Shown: in pieces, positions 8,641-17,841 of the stretch
Layout of the letters: every line of letters starts with the position of its first letter
Position numbering within the stretch: the first letter of the stretch is position 1
Assembly: GCF_003217775.1 (NCBI RefSeq)
Contig: NZ_QJVJ01000004.1
Coordinates: 1 to 64,000 of the forward strand
Length of the DNA: 64,000 nucleotides
Reading direction: 5' to 3'
DNA from: Paenibacillus flagellatus
Lineage (GTDB): Bacteria > Bacillota > Bacilli > Paenibacillales > NBRC-103111
Notes under the pieces: model-generated
What the model saw: only the letters and a program-made list of their open reading frames with translations
What the model was told of the DNA's origin: nothing
Database searches by the model: none
Program-made: the position numbers and the translations under genes

Positions 8641-8701
8641 GGGCGACCCGGCGTGGTCGCCCTTCGCTTATGGTGCGGACGCTTGGGCGAGGCGTCTTTT
8701 T
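8641..8701 (+). terminator. Two consecutive hairpins after the lipoprotein gene
   Basis: GGGCGACC/GGTCGCCC (8641-8662) is followed by a second, shorter hairpin GACGC/GCGTC (8678-8696) with TTTTT at 8697-8701. The second is the better terminator. It runs straight into the DUF4352 remnant. Confidence 0.6.
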
Positions 8702-8766
8702 CTATATGCGGTCGTCCTTCCATACCGGAAACAAGCCCGTCGCTTTCGTCCCGACGTCGCAAGTCG

Positions 8767-9042
8767 ACGTTTGCGATCGTAGATGTCTCCGTTGAAAATA
8801 AAGGCGATAAAGAGGCTTCGATTTCTTCGCTTATGCAAGTTTCCATGATCGACGGCGACGGATTCAAATACAATGTAAATGTTGTCGTTGAAGGAACGAA
8901 AGGCAGCTTCGACGGAAAGGTCGCTGCCGGACGCAGTTTGCGGGGTGAAGTTGGTTTCGAGGTACCGCAGACCGCCAAATCGTTGGAATTTATTTTTAGC
9001 GATCCGTTCAAAAAAGGCGAGTTGATTTGGAAAGCCAAGTAA
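8767..9042 (+). pseudogene. DUF4352 (Ig-like) domain remnant lacking its N-terminus
   Basis: From FAIVDVSVENKGDKEA onward (about 90 codons) the reading frame matches a DUF4352-type extracellular domain, ending FSDPFKKGELIWKAK. The signal peptide and lipobox expected of such proteins are missing: the open frame continues upstream only into the terminator hairpins of the lipoprotein gene. There is no ribosome site or start near the homologous part. Base composition is more A/T-rich than the neighbours. Most likely a truncated remnant. Confidence 0.65.
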
Positions 9043-9081
9043 TAAAAATGCGTCTGTCCTCCGGGACAAGACGCATTTTTA

Positions 9082-9084
<3 letters not shown>
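9040..9084. terminator. Bidirectional terminator whose arms contain both stop codons
   Basis: TAATAAAAATGCGTCT (9040-9055) is the exact reverse complement of AGACGCATTTTTATTA (9069-9084), with GTCC/GGAC extending the stem. The TAA of the DUF4352 frame (9040-9042) and the TAA of the convergent yyaL-like gene (9082-9084) sit at the two ends. Confidence 0.85.
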
Positions 9085-11208
<2,124 letters not shown>

Positions 11209-11465
11209 ATCTCCTTACCTTTTTTCAACTCAAGTGTACCCTTATTTTTACAAAAATAATAGAGCCGTAATTTTCAGCTTTTTCCGGTTCTTGAGGTTTG
11301 AATGGATCGAAAAGCCCGTTGGATTTTCGATTGCGTTTCCTGATAGCTTCGTTACTCGGATTGTTTTGGTAAACCACGGTTCGCATCTCCATATCGGCGC
11401 ATGCCGTCGTGATTTCGCACGGCTTTCGCCTTCGAAGCATAAAAGTCGTTTGGGGTTTTGGGGAA
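11209..11465. other. Intergenic region with a possible small relic ORF
   Basis: No convincing gene. A minus-strand frame at 11225-11392 (about 55 codons, beginning MEMRTVVYQNNPSNEA) has a plausible-looking start of the kind seen in small mobile-element-associated proteins. It lacks a ribosome site and ends in low-complexity sequence, so it may be a relic. The minus-strand leader of the yyaL-like gene occupies 11209-11260. Confidence 0.3.
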
Positions 11466-11494
11466 TTAACCTGGCGGGCATGTGGTGCTATAAT
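11466..11494 (+). promoter_or_regulatory. Sigma-A-type promoter with extended -10
   Basis: TTAACC (11466-11471), 17-base spacer, then TGC-TATAAT (11486-11494). It lies 39 bases upstream of the small membrane-protein start. Confidence 0.65.
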
Positions 11495-11533
11495 AGTAGG
11501 GCAAATCTACTACATAAAGGGGCAAGATACAGA

Positions 11534-11740
11534 ATGAATTACGTTACGAGTGGTCTTTTCGTAATCTCCGTGATCGCATACGTGGCGGGTGCGGTCATCT
11601 TGGGTATCATCAAGGCCGTCATGTTCTTCTCCGGCAAGTCCGTATTCACTCCAAAAAAAAATGCCAGACGGTTCTTGGGATATGGGCTGGCGGTGATCGT
11701 GGTTCTCGCTTTGATCCGTATGCTCGTGGTGCTGGTTTAG
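11534..11740 (+). CDS. Small two-helix membrane protein
   Basis: 68 residues. Start ATG 11534 follows AAAGGGG at 11516-11522. Two hydrophobic helices (about residues 6-28 and 49-67) are separated by a basic loop containing SGKSVFTPKKNARR. No family recognised. It has its own promoter and a downstream hairpin, so it is monocistronic. The start is confirmed by the promoter, which rules out longer upstream extensions of the frame. Confidence 0.65.
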   Translation: MNYVTSGLFVISVIAYVAGAVILGIIKAVMFFSGKSVFTPKKNARRFLGYGLAVIVVLALIRMLVVLV

Positions 11741-11753
11741 GGCAACGAAATAT

Positions 11754-11795
11754 ACCCCTGTGCGCTAGATATGGCGGCAGGGGTTCATTATTGTT
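11754..11795 (+). terminator. Weak terminator after the small membrane protein
   Basis: ACCCCTG (11754-11760) pairs with CAGGGGT (11778-11784), followed by a T-rich stretch. Confidence 0.5.
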
Positions 11796-12118
11796 TCACC
11801 AATTCTATATTACCACAGAACACGACGTTCAAAATTTGATGGCCGCGGCAAATGGCGAAGACGCGCTTTTCACGCCGCGCATAATCTCGCGGAACCGCAG
11901 TAGCTCCAGCCGGTCGCGCTCAATGGGAAGGATCGACGTCCGGGCCGCCGGTGACGAGCAAGCCGTCGCTTCCCTCGCACCGACGGCGGACATCGTCCTC
12001 GCCCAAGTTGAACGGGACGACAAGCGGGAGCGCCCCCGCTCTCCGCACGCCGTCGGCAGCCGTGCCGATTCAGCGAAACGCTCTGTTCTCCTCGAGATTG
12101 GCGTCTTCGACGATTAAC
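11788..12118 (-). pseudogene. Degraded peptidase C26 / gamma-glutamyl-GABA hydrolase (PuuD-like) remnant
   Basis: Read on the minus strand with frame changes and stops, the region gives KPLIVEDANL, then AGALPLVVPFNLGEDD, CEGSDGLLVTGGPDVDPSH, a stop, an RDRLELLRFRE segment in another frame, and finally VFAICRGHQILNVVFCGNI before TAA at 11788. These match in order the N-terminus, GG-DVDP loop and nucleophile elbow (GICRGxQ) of class I amidotransferase-like C26 hydrolases. The C-terminal half is absent. At least two in-frame stops and frameshifts are visible. It starts where the Gfo/Idh gene ends, suggesting it was once part of that operon. Confidence 0.75.
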
Positions 12119-13226
12119 GGCTTCCAGGCTCGCCCCTTCGTCCGCGCCGAACGTGCGCAAGAATGCCGTCCGTCGTATACCACGGGTCGTCCCTGCCGAT
12201 TGGCAGCTTCACGCGCTCGCCAGTCGATGCCGATTTGTATAGGGCCGTAATGACCTCAATCACTCTTCGCGCCTCGGCACCGTCGACATCCGGGCTGCTT
12301 CCTTCCTCGATTGCCCGGAGCAGATCGCCGATGCAGGCCGCATGTCCCTTCGGTCCGTCCCCGATCTCGTCCGCCATCCGTGCCAGCTCGCGGACGCCCT
12401 CCTCATCGGGCACCATATGGCCGCGTTCGTCTTCCCTCACCGCGTGAAAGGAAAGCGGAATGCCGACCGCTCTGGTCGCCCCGGACAGCTTCAACGACAC
12501 TTCCGTTTGAACCGAGTTCGCCGTACACGTCACTTGCCCGAGCGCCCCGCTGCGGAACCGGATCGTCGCCGCCGCGAAATCTTCCACCTCGATGCCGCGG
12601 CCGAACGTGTCCATCTCCGCAAGGACGCTTTCCGCGTCGCCAAGCAGCCAGACGAAGATGTCGAGCGGATGAATCGCCTGATTCATCATGACGCCTCCGC
12701 TCTGCTTCTCCCACGTCCCTCTCCACGCCGCCTCGTAATACGATTCGCCGCGCCAATACAGCCCGTTCATTTGGGCAAACCGGATGTCGCCCAACAAGCG
12801 GTTGTCCAGCATATGCTTGAGCTGGCGGTAATCCCGCCGGAACCTCCCCTGCAGCGAAACGCCCAAGGCGAGACCGCGCGCTTCCGCTTCCCCGATCATT
12901 TCGTCGCAATCCGCCAGCGACGGCGCGAACGGTTTTTCGCACAGCACGTGCTTGCCGGCCCGAAGCGCGTCCAGCACCGGCTCCTTATGGGCGAACGGGG
13001 GCGTGCATACCGAGACGATATCGATATCGTCTCTCGCGAGCAGCTCCCGCATGCTGCCGCAGACGTCGACGCCGCCGCCCATCCATCGAACGAGCTCGTC
13101 GGCGCTTTCCCGCCGCACATCATAAACCGCCCTTACGTCGCACCGCTCCGGAAACGCCCGGTAGCCGTTCACATGCGCGCGCGATATCGCGCCGCAGCCG
13201 ATAATGCCGATTCCCTTTTGGTTCAT
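12114..13226 (-). CDS. Gfo/Idh/MocA family NAD(P)-dependent oxidoreductase
   Basis: 370 residues from ATG 13226, whose ATGA overlaps the upstream TPP-enzyme stop; a longer frame to 13274 lacks support. N-terminal Rossmann fold: GIGIIGCGAISRAHVNGY, then VSVCTPPFAHKEP and the signature CEKPFAPS (Lys of EKP). C-terminal substrate domain with QAIHPLDIFVWLLGD (conserved His). It should oxidise a sugar or cyclitol. Third gene of the 15860-12114 operon. The stop lies at the edge of the C26 remnant. Confidence 0.88.
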   Translation of the reverse strand: MNQKGIGIIGCGAISRAHVNGYRAFPERCDVRAVYDVRRESADELVRWMGGGVDVCGSMRELLARDDIDIVSVCTPPFAHKEPVLDALRAGKHVLCEKPFAPSLADCDEMIGEAEARGLALGVSLQGRFRRDYRQLKHMLDNRLLGDIRFAQMNGLYWRGESYYEAAWRGTWEKQSGGVMMNQAIHPLDIFVWLLGDAESVLAEMDTFGRGIEVEDFAAATIRFRSGALGQVTCTANSVQTEVSLKLSGATRAVGIPLSFHAVREDERGHMVPDEEGVRELARMADEIGDGPKGHAACIGDLLRAIEEGSSPDVDGAEARRVIEVITALYKSASTGERVKLPIGRDDPWYTTDGILAHVRRGRRGEPGSR

Positions 13227-14842
13227 TCCGGACCCTCGCTTAGTATAAAATCGACCAGAGCGGGCCCTTCGCATTCAAGCGCCCGTCTCCATGCGGCCGC
13301 CGCCTCCGGCCGGTCCGACGCTCGAAAGCCTTTTACCCCATAAGCTTCCGCCAGCTTGACGAAATCGGGACTGGACCGTTCCTTCCGGCCGTTCCGATTG
13401 AGCACGACCATTTTGATCGCAATGCGGTGAATGGCGCAGACGGCCATCTCCTGCGCGCACATTTGCATGCCCGCATCGTCGCATACGGCGACGACCGGCC
13501 GATCCGGGTACGCCATCAGCGCACCGATGGCGGCGGGAAGGCCGAAGCCCTTCACGTCCGCACCGAAAGGAGAAAGGACCGAGCGGGGACTTCCCAACGG
13601 AACCGCCCGCGCGATTCGGCTTCGCAGCGTCGCGTCTTCCGTCGTCACGATGGCGTTCGCCGGAATCGTCTCCCGCAGCAGCTCGACGATCGAGTCCGCC
13701 GTCAGCTTGTCGTGTTCGGAAGCCTGTTCGGGGCGTCCTCTCTTCGGCTCGGCCGGATGGCCCAGCCAGTCCGGAACGCGGCAATCCCGCAGCTCGCGGG
13801 CGGCTTCGGCCAGCAGCCTGCTCAGCTCCCCATAGCCGCGATACGCGATAGGGCCCATTCGAACGGATGCCGAGGAATCCGTATCCCAATGGACGATCGG
13901 CGTTCCGGCCGGCGGCGGCTCTCCTTCGAGCCAGAACCGTTCGTCGGGCCCTACACCGACCACGACAAGAGCATCGCAACGGCGCACGGCGTCGTCGAAG
14001 GCGGATTGGCCGTATGAACCGCCGCTTCCCGAAGACAAGTCCCGGTCCGCCGGAACGGAGCCGGCACCCGCCTCCGTCGTCGCGACCGGCATCCCCGTTT
14101 GCTCCACGAGCGCGAGCAGCTCCCGGTGGGCGTCCCCCAGCACGACGCCTCCTCCTGCCAGGAGAAGCGGCCTTTTCGCGGAAGCCAGCACTCGCCGCGC
14201 CGTTTCCCAGCGATCTGCGCTTCTTTCCGTCTTGATCTCCCAATCCGCCAAGCCCGCTTGCTCCCCGTAGCGAAATACCGTTCGATGCGACGAAACGTCT
14301 TTCGGCAGATCGATCAGGACGGGGCCCTTCCGGCCGCTGACGGCAAGCCGGAACGCTTTGCGGACGATGCCGGGAATATCGCCCGCACGGGTTACGTAAA
14401 AGCTGTGCTTCGTGATCGGCAGCGTCATGCCGATGATGTCCGCTTCCTGAAAAGCGTCGGTCCCCCGGCTCGTCAACGCGACGTTGCCCGTCACGACGAC
14501 GAGAGGAACCCCGTCCTTGTAAGCGGCCGCGATTCCCGTGACGAGATTGGTCGCGCCGGGGCCGGAGGTCGCGATGCAAACGCCGACCTTGCCGGAAGCC
14601 CGGGCATAGCCGTCGGCCGCATGAATCGCCCCCTGCTCGTGCCGGGCGAGCATATGACGCAGTCCCGCAAAATCGTAAAAAGCGTCGTACACGTACAAGA
14701 CGGCTCCTCCCGGATAGCCGAACACGCATTCCGTCCCTTCCAGCAGCAGGCAGCGAAGCAAAGCTTCGGCCCCCGATACGGGATCGGGCCGAAGCAGCTT
14801 CTCCCGCAGCCGTTCATCCGTAAGCGCTCCTCCGGCGGCCAT
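13223..14842 (-). CDS. Thiamine-diphosphate enzyme, acetolactate-synthase-like but divergent
   Basis: 539 residues; start ATG 14842 after a GGGGGAGA site. The PYR domain has VFGYPGGAVLYVYDAF and the catalytic Glu in ARHEQGAIHAADGYARASG (about residue 69); the central domain follows. In the PP domain the usual GDG motif reads CDDAG (about 454-458), and the loop between VVLN and PDFVKLAEAYG is about 20 residues shorter than in acetolactate synthases, removing the MVRQWQ segment that shapes the active site. No small regulatory subunit is adjacent. Flanked by two Gfo/Idh enzymes, it more likely cleaves or condenses a sugar- or cyclitol-derived ketone than makes acetolactate. Whether cofactor binding is intact is uncertain. 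Confidence 0.8.
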   Translation of the reverse strand: MAAGGALTDERLREKLLRPDPVSGAEALLRCLLLEGTECVFGYPGGAVLYVYDAFYDFAGLRHMLARHEQGAIHAADGYARASGKVGVCIATSGPGATNLVTGIAAAYKDGVPLVVVTGNVALTSRGTDAFQEADIIGMTLPITKHSFYVTRAGDIPGIVRKAFRLAVSGRKGPVLIDLPKDVSSHRTVFRYGEQAGLADWEIKTERSADRWETARRVLASAKRPLLLAGGGVVLGDAHRELLALVEQTGMPVATTEAGAGSVPADRDLSSGSGGSYGQSAFDDAVRRCDALVVVGVGPDERFWLEGEPPPAGTPIVHWDTDSSASVRMGPIAYRGYGELSRLLAEAARELRDCRVPDWLGHPAEPKRGRPEQASEHDKLTADSIVELLRETIPANAIVTTEDATLRSRIARAVPLGSPRSVLSPFGADVKGFGLPAAIGALMAYPDRPVVAVCDDAGMQMCAQEMAVCAIHRIAIKMVVLNRNGRKERSSPDFVKLAEAYGVKGFRASDRPEAAAAWRRALECEGPALVDFILSEGPE

Positions 14843-14867
14843 GTCTCTCTCCCCCTATCGTTACGTC

Positions 14868-15860
14868 TCAAAACGGAATCAGGACCCGATCGTCCGCCGC
14901 CTGTCTCGCCCGCAGGCACGCTTCCGTCACGTAAAACGAATCTTCGGCCGAAATTGAGTACGGCGCTTCCGGATTCGCGATATGGTCCATAAATTCGGCG
15001 AACATGTCCCGCCTTGGCGCAAGCGGAAGCGGCCGTTCGCCTTCGCCGTCCCCGAAGTCCGCCAGCACGCCCCGAGGTCCGATCTCGATCGTCCCTTTCG
15101 TCCCGACGATGCGCAGCCGATCGTCGCTGGCGGCCGAGGCGCCGTCCGGGCGCAAATAATCGATGCTGACCGTCCCGAACACGTCGCCCGTCATGACGAA
15201 CAGGCACTGCGCGGTCAGCTCCAGCTCCCCGTGCCCGCGGTTGTGCTCGCTCGAATGCGCGGCGTATACGGAAGCGAACCGCTCCCGGCTGAACCAGTAC
15301 AGCCAGTCGATCGCGTGGCTGCCGACCCACGGGATCGTCCCGCCGTAGGTCACCCTGCTCCGATACGGTGCGCCTCTTTCGTTCAAACGGTACGACTTCT
15401 GGGCTTGCAGCAGACGGATGCGGCCGATGGCCCCCCGATCGACAGCCGCCTTGGCCGCCTCAAAAGCGGGTATATACCGGTACGCCAGCATAGCCGACAA
15501 CCGTTTCCCCGATCGGGCGTACGCCTCCTTCAGCCGCTCCAAATCGGCAAAAGTCGTCGCTGCCGGCTTCTCGACGAAGACGTGGCAGCCGAGATGAAGC
15601 GCTTCGGCCGCTACTTTGGCGTGATCGCCGAAATGACAGGCGACGACGGCAATGTCCGGCTTCTCCCGATCGAGCATTTCCCGATAATCCCCGTACTCGA
15701 TTGGGTTATGCCCGGAGTTTGCGGCCAGGCGGGCCAACGGTCCGATCGTCTCTCCCGGCGAGCCCGGCGCGATGCCGGCCAGCTCCCCGCTCCCGCGCGT
15801 CTTCAATCCGTTAATCGTATAGTACGCGTGTCCCGTGCAGCCGATGATACACACTTTCAA
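14868..15860 (-). CDS. Gfo/Idh/MocA family oxidoreductase
   Basis: 330 residues, first gene of the three-gene operon. The start codon is TTG at 15860, preceded by AAGGGG nine bases upstream. Rossmann motif VCIIGCTGHAYYTING (a variant with Cys-Thr in the Gly-rich loop), IAVVACHFGDHAKVA, signature VEKPAATT, and substrate domain GGTIPWVGSHAIDWLYW. Only about 14% of its sequence looks shared with the other Gfo/Idh gene, so they probably act on different positions or substrates. 25 bases separate it from the TPP enzyme. Confidence 0.87.
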   Translation of the reverse strand: MKVCIIGCTGHAYYTINGLKTRGSGELAGIAPGSPGETIGPLARLAANSGHNPIEYGDYREMLDREKPDIAVVACHFGDHAKVAAEALHLGCHVFVEKPAATTFADLERLKEAYARSGKRLSAMLAYRYIPAFEAAKAAVDRGAIGRIRLLQAQKSYRLNERGAPYRSRVTYGGTIPWVGSHAIDWLYWFSRERFASVYAAHSSEHNRGHGELELTAQCLFVMTGDVFGTVSIDYLRPDGASAASDDRLRIVGTKGTIEIGPRGVLADFGDGEGERPLPLAPRRDMFAEFMDHIANPEAPYSISAEDSFYVTEACLRARQAADDRVLIPF

Positions 15861-16092
15861 TGGAACCGTCCCCTTCCCGTTTGCGGATCGACCTGCCGGT
15901 TTCCGTGACGAGCGGTCCTTCCCATTGTAAGACGGCCGGGAAACGGCGATAAACGGGGCAAAGTAGACTTTTTATAGGCCACTTTTAGCCGGAATAAGAA
16001 CGTCCCAGTAAAAAACGGATTTGTCTTATCGAACGGGAACCTTTCCACTGCTAGTATGAGAATAACGACATTGAAAGCGAAGGAGACTGCAT

Positions 16093-17310
16093 ATGAACAA
16101 ACAGACGTTGACGCTCGGCCCCGAATGCGCCGACGCGACGGGCGACGCGCATCTCGCCATCCAAAGCGCCGTCGATTACCTTTCGTATATCGGCGGCGGA
16201 ACGTTGACGCTGCAGGAAGGCGTGTACGAGCTCGGCACCACTCTCCATCTTCGGTCGAACATCCGATTGGAGGGCATCCCCGGCCGAACGATCCTGCGCA
16301 AAGCGGACGAAATCGTCTCGCCGTTGGCCGCCGACGCGGATTTGCACGAGCGCCGGGTCACCGTGGCTCATCCGGAGAAGTTTCGGATCGGGCAGACGGT
16401 CACCGTAAGGAAGGCGGCGGCAAGCATGGACTTCGGCGATACCGTCGCGACTATCGTCGGCACGGAGGGCAACGTTCTGTATTTGGACCGGGACATGTTC
16501 GCCACCGTCTTTATGGCGCAGGAAGGCATCGTCACGACGAATTGCTCGGTTATTAGCGGCTACGATTGCGAGAACGTCTCGATCCGGCATTTGACGATCG
16601 ACGGCAACAAGGCGAACAACGCGGTGACGAACGGCTGCCGCAACGCCGGCATTTTCCTGTTCAACGCGCGCCGCTCGGTTATCGCCGATTGCACGGTCCG
16701 CGACTACAACGGGGACGGCATCAGCTATCAAGGCGGGGAAGATATCGAGGTCGTCCGCTGCGTATGCCGCGATAACGGAGGGAAAGGCGTTCATCCCGGA
16801 AGCGGCACGAAGCGCACACGCATCCTCGAATGCCGCTTCGTCGGAAACGGATTGGACGGCATCTTTTTATGCTGGAGGGTGCAGGACGGGCTGGTCGAGG
16901 GCTGCGTATCGGAACGCAACGCGCAAAGCGGGCTCTCGATCGGGCATAAGGATACGAACAACGTCATTCGCGGCAATCGATTCGCGGATAACGGCTATTA
17001 CGGCATCTTTTTCCGCAACGAACCGGACCCGATGGGGGCAAACGATAACAAGATCGAGAACAACGTCATCACGGACAACGGCTCGGAGACGATGGGGTAT
17101 GTCGGCATACGTATCCGGGGCTTCACGCGAAACGCGGAGCTGACGGGGAACCGGATCGAATTCGTGAAGCTGCCTCCCGACCGTACGATCGGCATTTGCC
17201 TGGAGGAGCATGTCGGGCCTGTCCGGATGGAGAACAACACGTTCGTCGGCTGCCGCAAGGAAACGCACTCGCATTGGATGATCGAGACCGAGGCGAACTT
17301 GGCCGAGTAA
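16093..17310 (+). CDS. Right-handed parallel beta-helix protein (pectate-lyase-like)
   Basis: 405 residues, ATG 16093 after AAGGAG. There is no signal peptide. After an N-terminal pectate_lyase_3-like cap (IQSAVDYLSYIGGGTLTLQEG) come many beta-helix coils with NxxIxxN-type turns (CENVSIRHLTIDGNKANN, TRILECRFVGNGLDG, NNVIRGNRFADNGYYG, NKIENNVITDNG). Catalytic residues cannot be assigned. Divergent from the Gfo/TPP operon and likely part of the same catabolic block, as a cytoplasmic glycan lyase, epimerase or isomerase. Confidence 0.83.
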   Translation: MNKQTLTLGPECADATGDAHLAIQSAVDYLSYIGGGTLTLQEGVYELGTTLHLRSNIRLEGIPGRTILRKADEIVSPLAADADLHERRVTVAHPEKFRIGQTVTVRKAAASMDFGDTVATIVGTEGNVLYLDRDMFATVFMAQEGIVTTNCSVISGYDCENVSIRHLTIDGNKANNAVTNGCRNAGIFLFNARRSVIADCTVRDYNGDGISYQGGEDIEVVRCVCRDNGGKGVHPGSGTKRTRILECRFVGNGLDGIFLCWRVQDGLVEGCVSERNAQSGLSIGHKDTNNVIRGNRFADNGYYGIFFRNEPDPMGANDNKIENNVITDNGSETMGYVGIRIRGFTRNAELTGNRIEFVKLPPDRTIGICLEEHVGPVRMENNTFVGCRKETHSHWMIETEANLAE

Positions 17311-17317
17311 ACGAAAA

Positions 17318-17365
17318 ACGAATCGTCGGACTCCCGAACGGGTGGATCCGGCGATTCGTCTTTTT
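17318..17365 (+). terminator. Terminator after the beta-helix gene
   Basis: ACGAATCGTCGGA (17318-17330) pairs with TCCGGCGATTCGT (17347-17359), followed by C and TTTTT. Confidence 0.85.
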
Positions 17366-17376
17366 CAGTCGTGGCT

Positions 17377-17826
17377 TCAAATAAAATACGTTTCCCGCAG
17401 CGTCGACACTTCCAGTACGCCAACGATATCGTCCTCGGAGTTGCGGACCGGTACGTACACGCTTTCGCCTACCGGCCGCTTCCTGCGCGTCGGCAAGCCC
17501 GAGAACGCCCGGCGTATTTCCGCACCCAGCACGATAATGTCCGGCCCCTCGATCGGAAGCGCCTTCCCCGCGACCAGCACTTCGCCCTTGTCCGGATCGT
17601 CCGGACGGCGAACCCATACGGCCGCGATCGCCCCGCTCGAAGGATCGATCCGCTCCGTCAGCAGCAGCGTCCGCTTCACGGCGTTATAAGGGATCTCCTC
17701 GAAGTCGAGCTCGTCGCCGTTGGGGTAAGCGCGGTACTTCGGCGGGAGCGCCTCCTCGATCCAGTCTCCGCTAAGAAACAGCGCCCCGATCCTGGCGATT
17801 TCCATCAATCCGTACGATTGCGCCAT
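17377..17826 (-). CDS. Conserved hypothetical protein
   Basis: 149 residues from ATG 17826, preceded by GGGAGGAGA. Soluble, mixed alpha/beta, no signal or membrane segment. It contains GALFLSGDWIEEALPPKY near the N-terminus and VGESVYVPVRNSEDDIVGVLEV near the C-terminus. No family recognised. It lies 15 bases downstream of the DUF4091-like gene, so it is probably co-transcribed with it, and it converges with the beta-helix gene. Confidence 0.65.
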   Translation of the reverse strand: MAQSYGLMEIARIGALFLSGDWIEEALPPKYRAYPNGDELDFEEIPYNAVKRTLLLTERIDPSSGAIAAVWVRRPDDPDKGEVLVAGKALPIEGPDIIVLGAEIRRAFSGLPTRRKRPVGESVYVPVRNSEDDIVGVLEVSTLRETYFI

Positions 17827-17841
17827 CGTCCCATCTCCTCC

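Noticed and set aside
11829-12117. Plus- and minus-strand open frames covering the C26 remnant
   Set aside because: They are short, use Arg/Ser-rich codons, and the homology to C26 hydrolases only appears when frames are combined.
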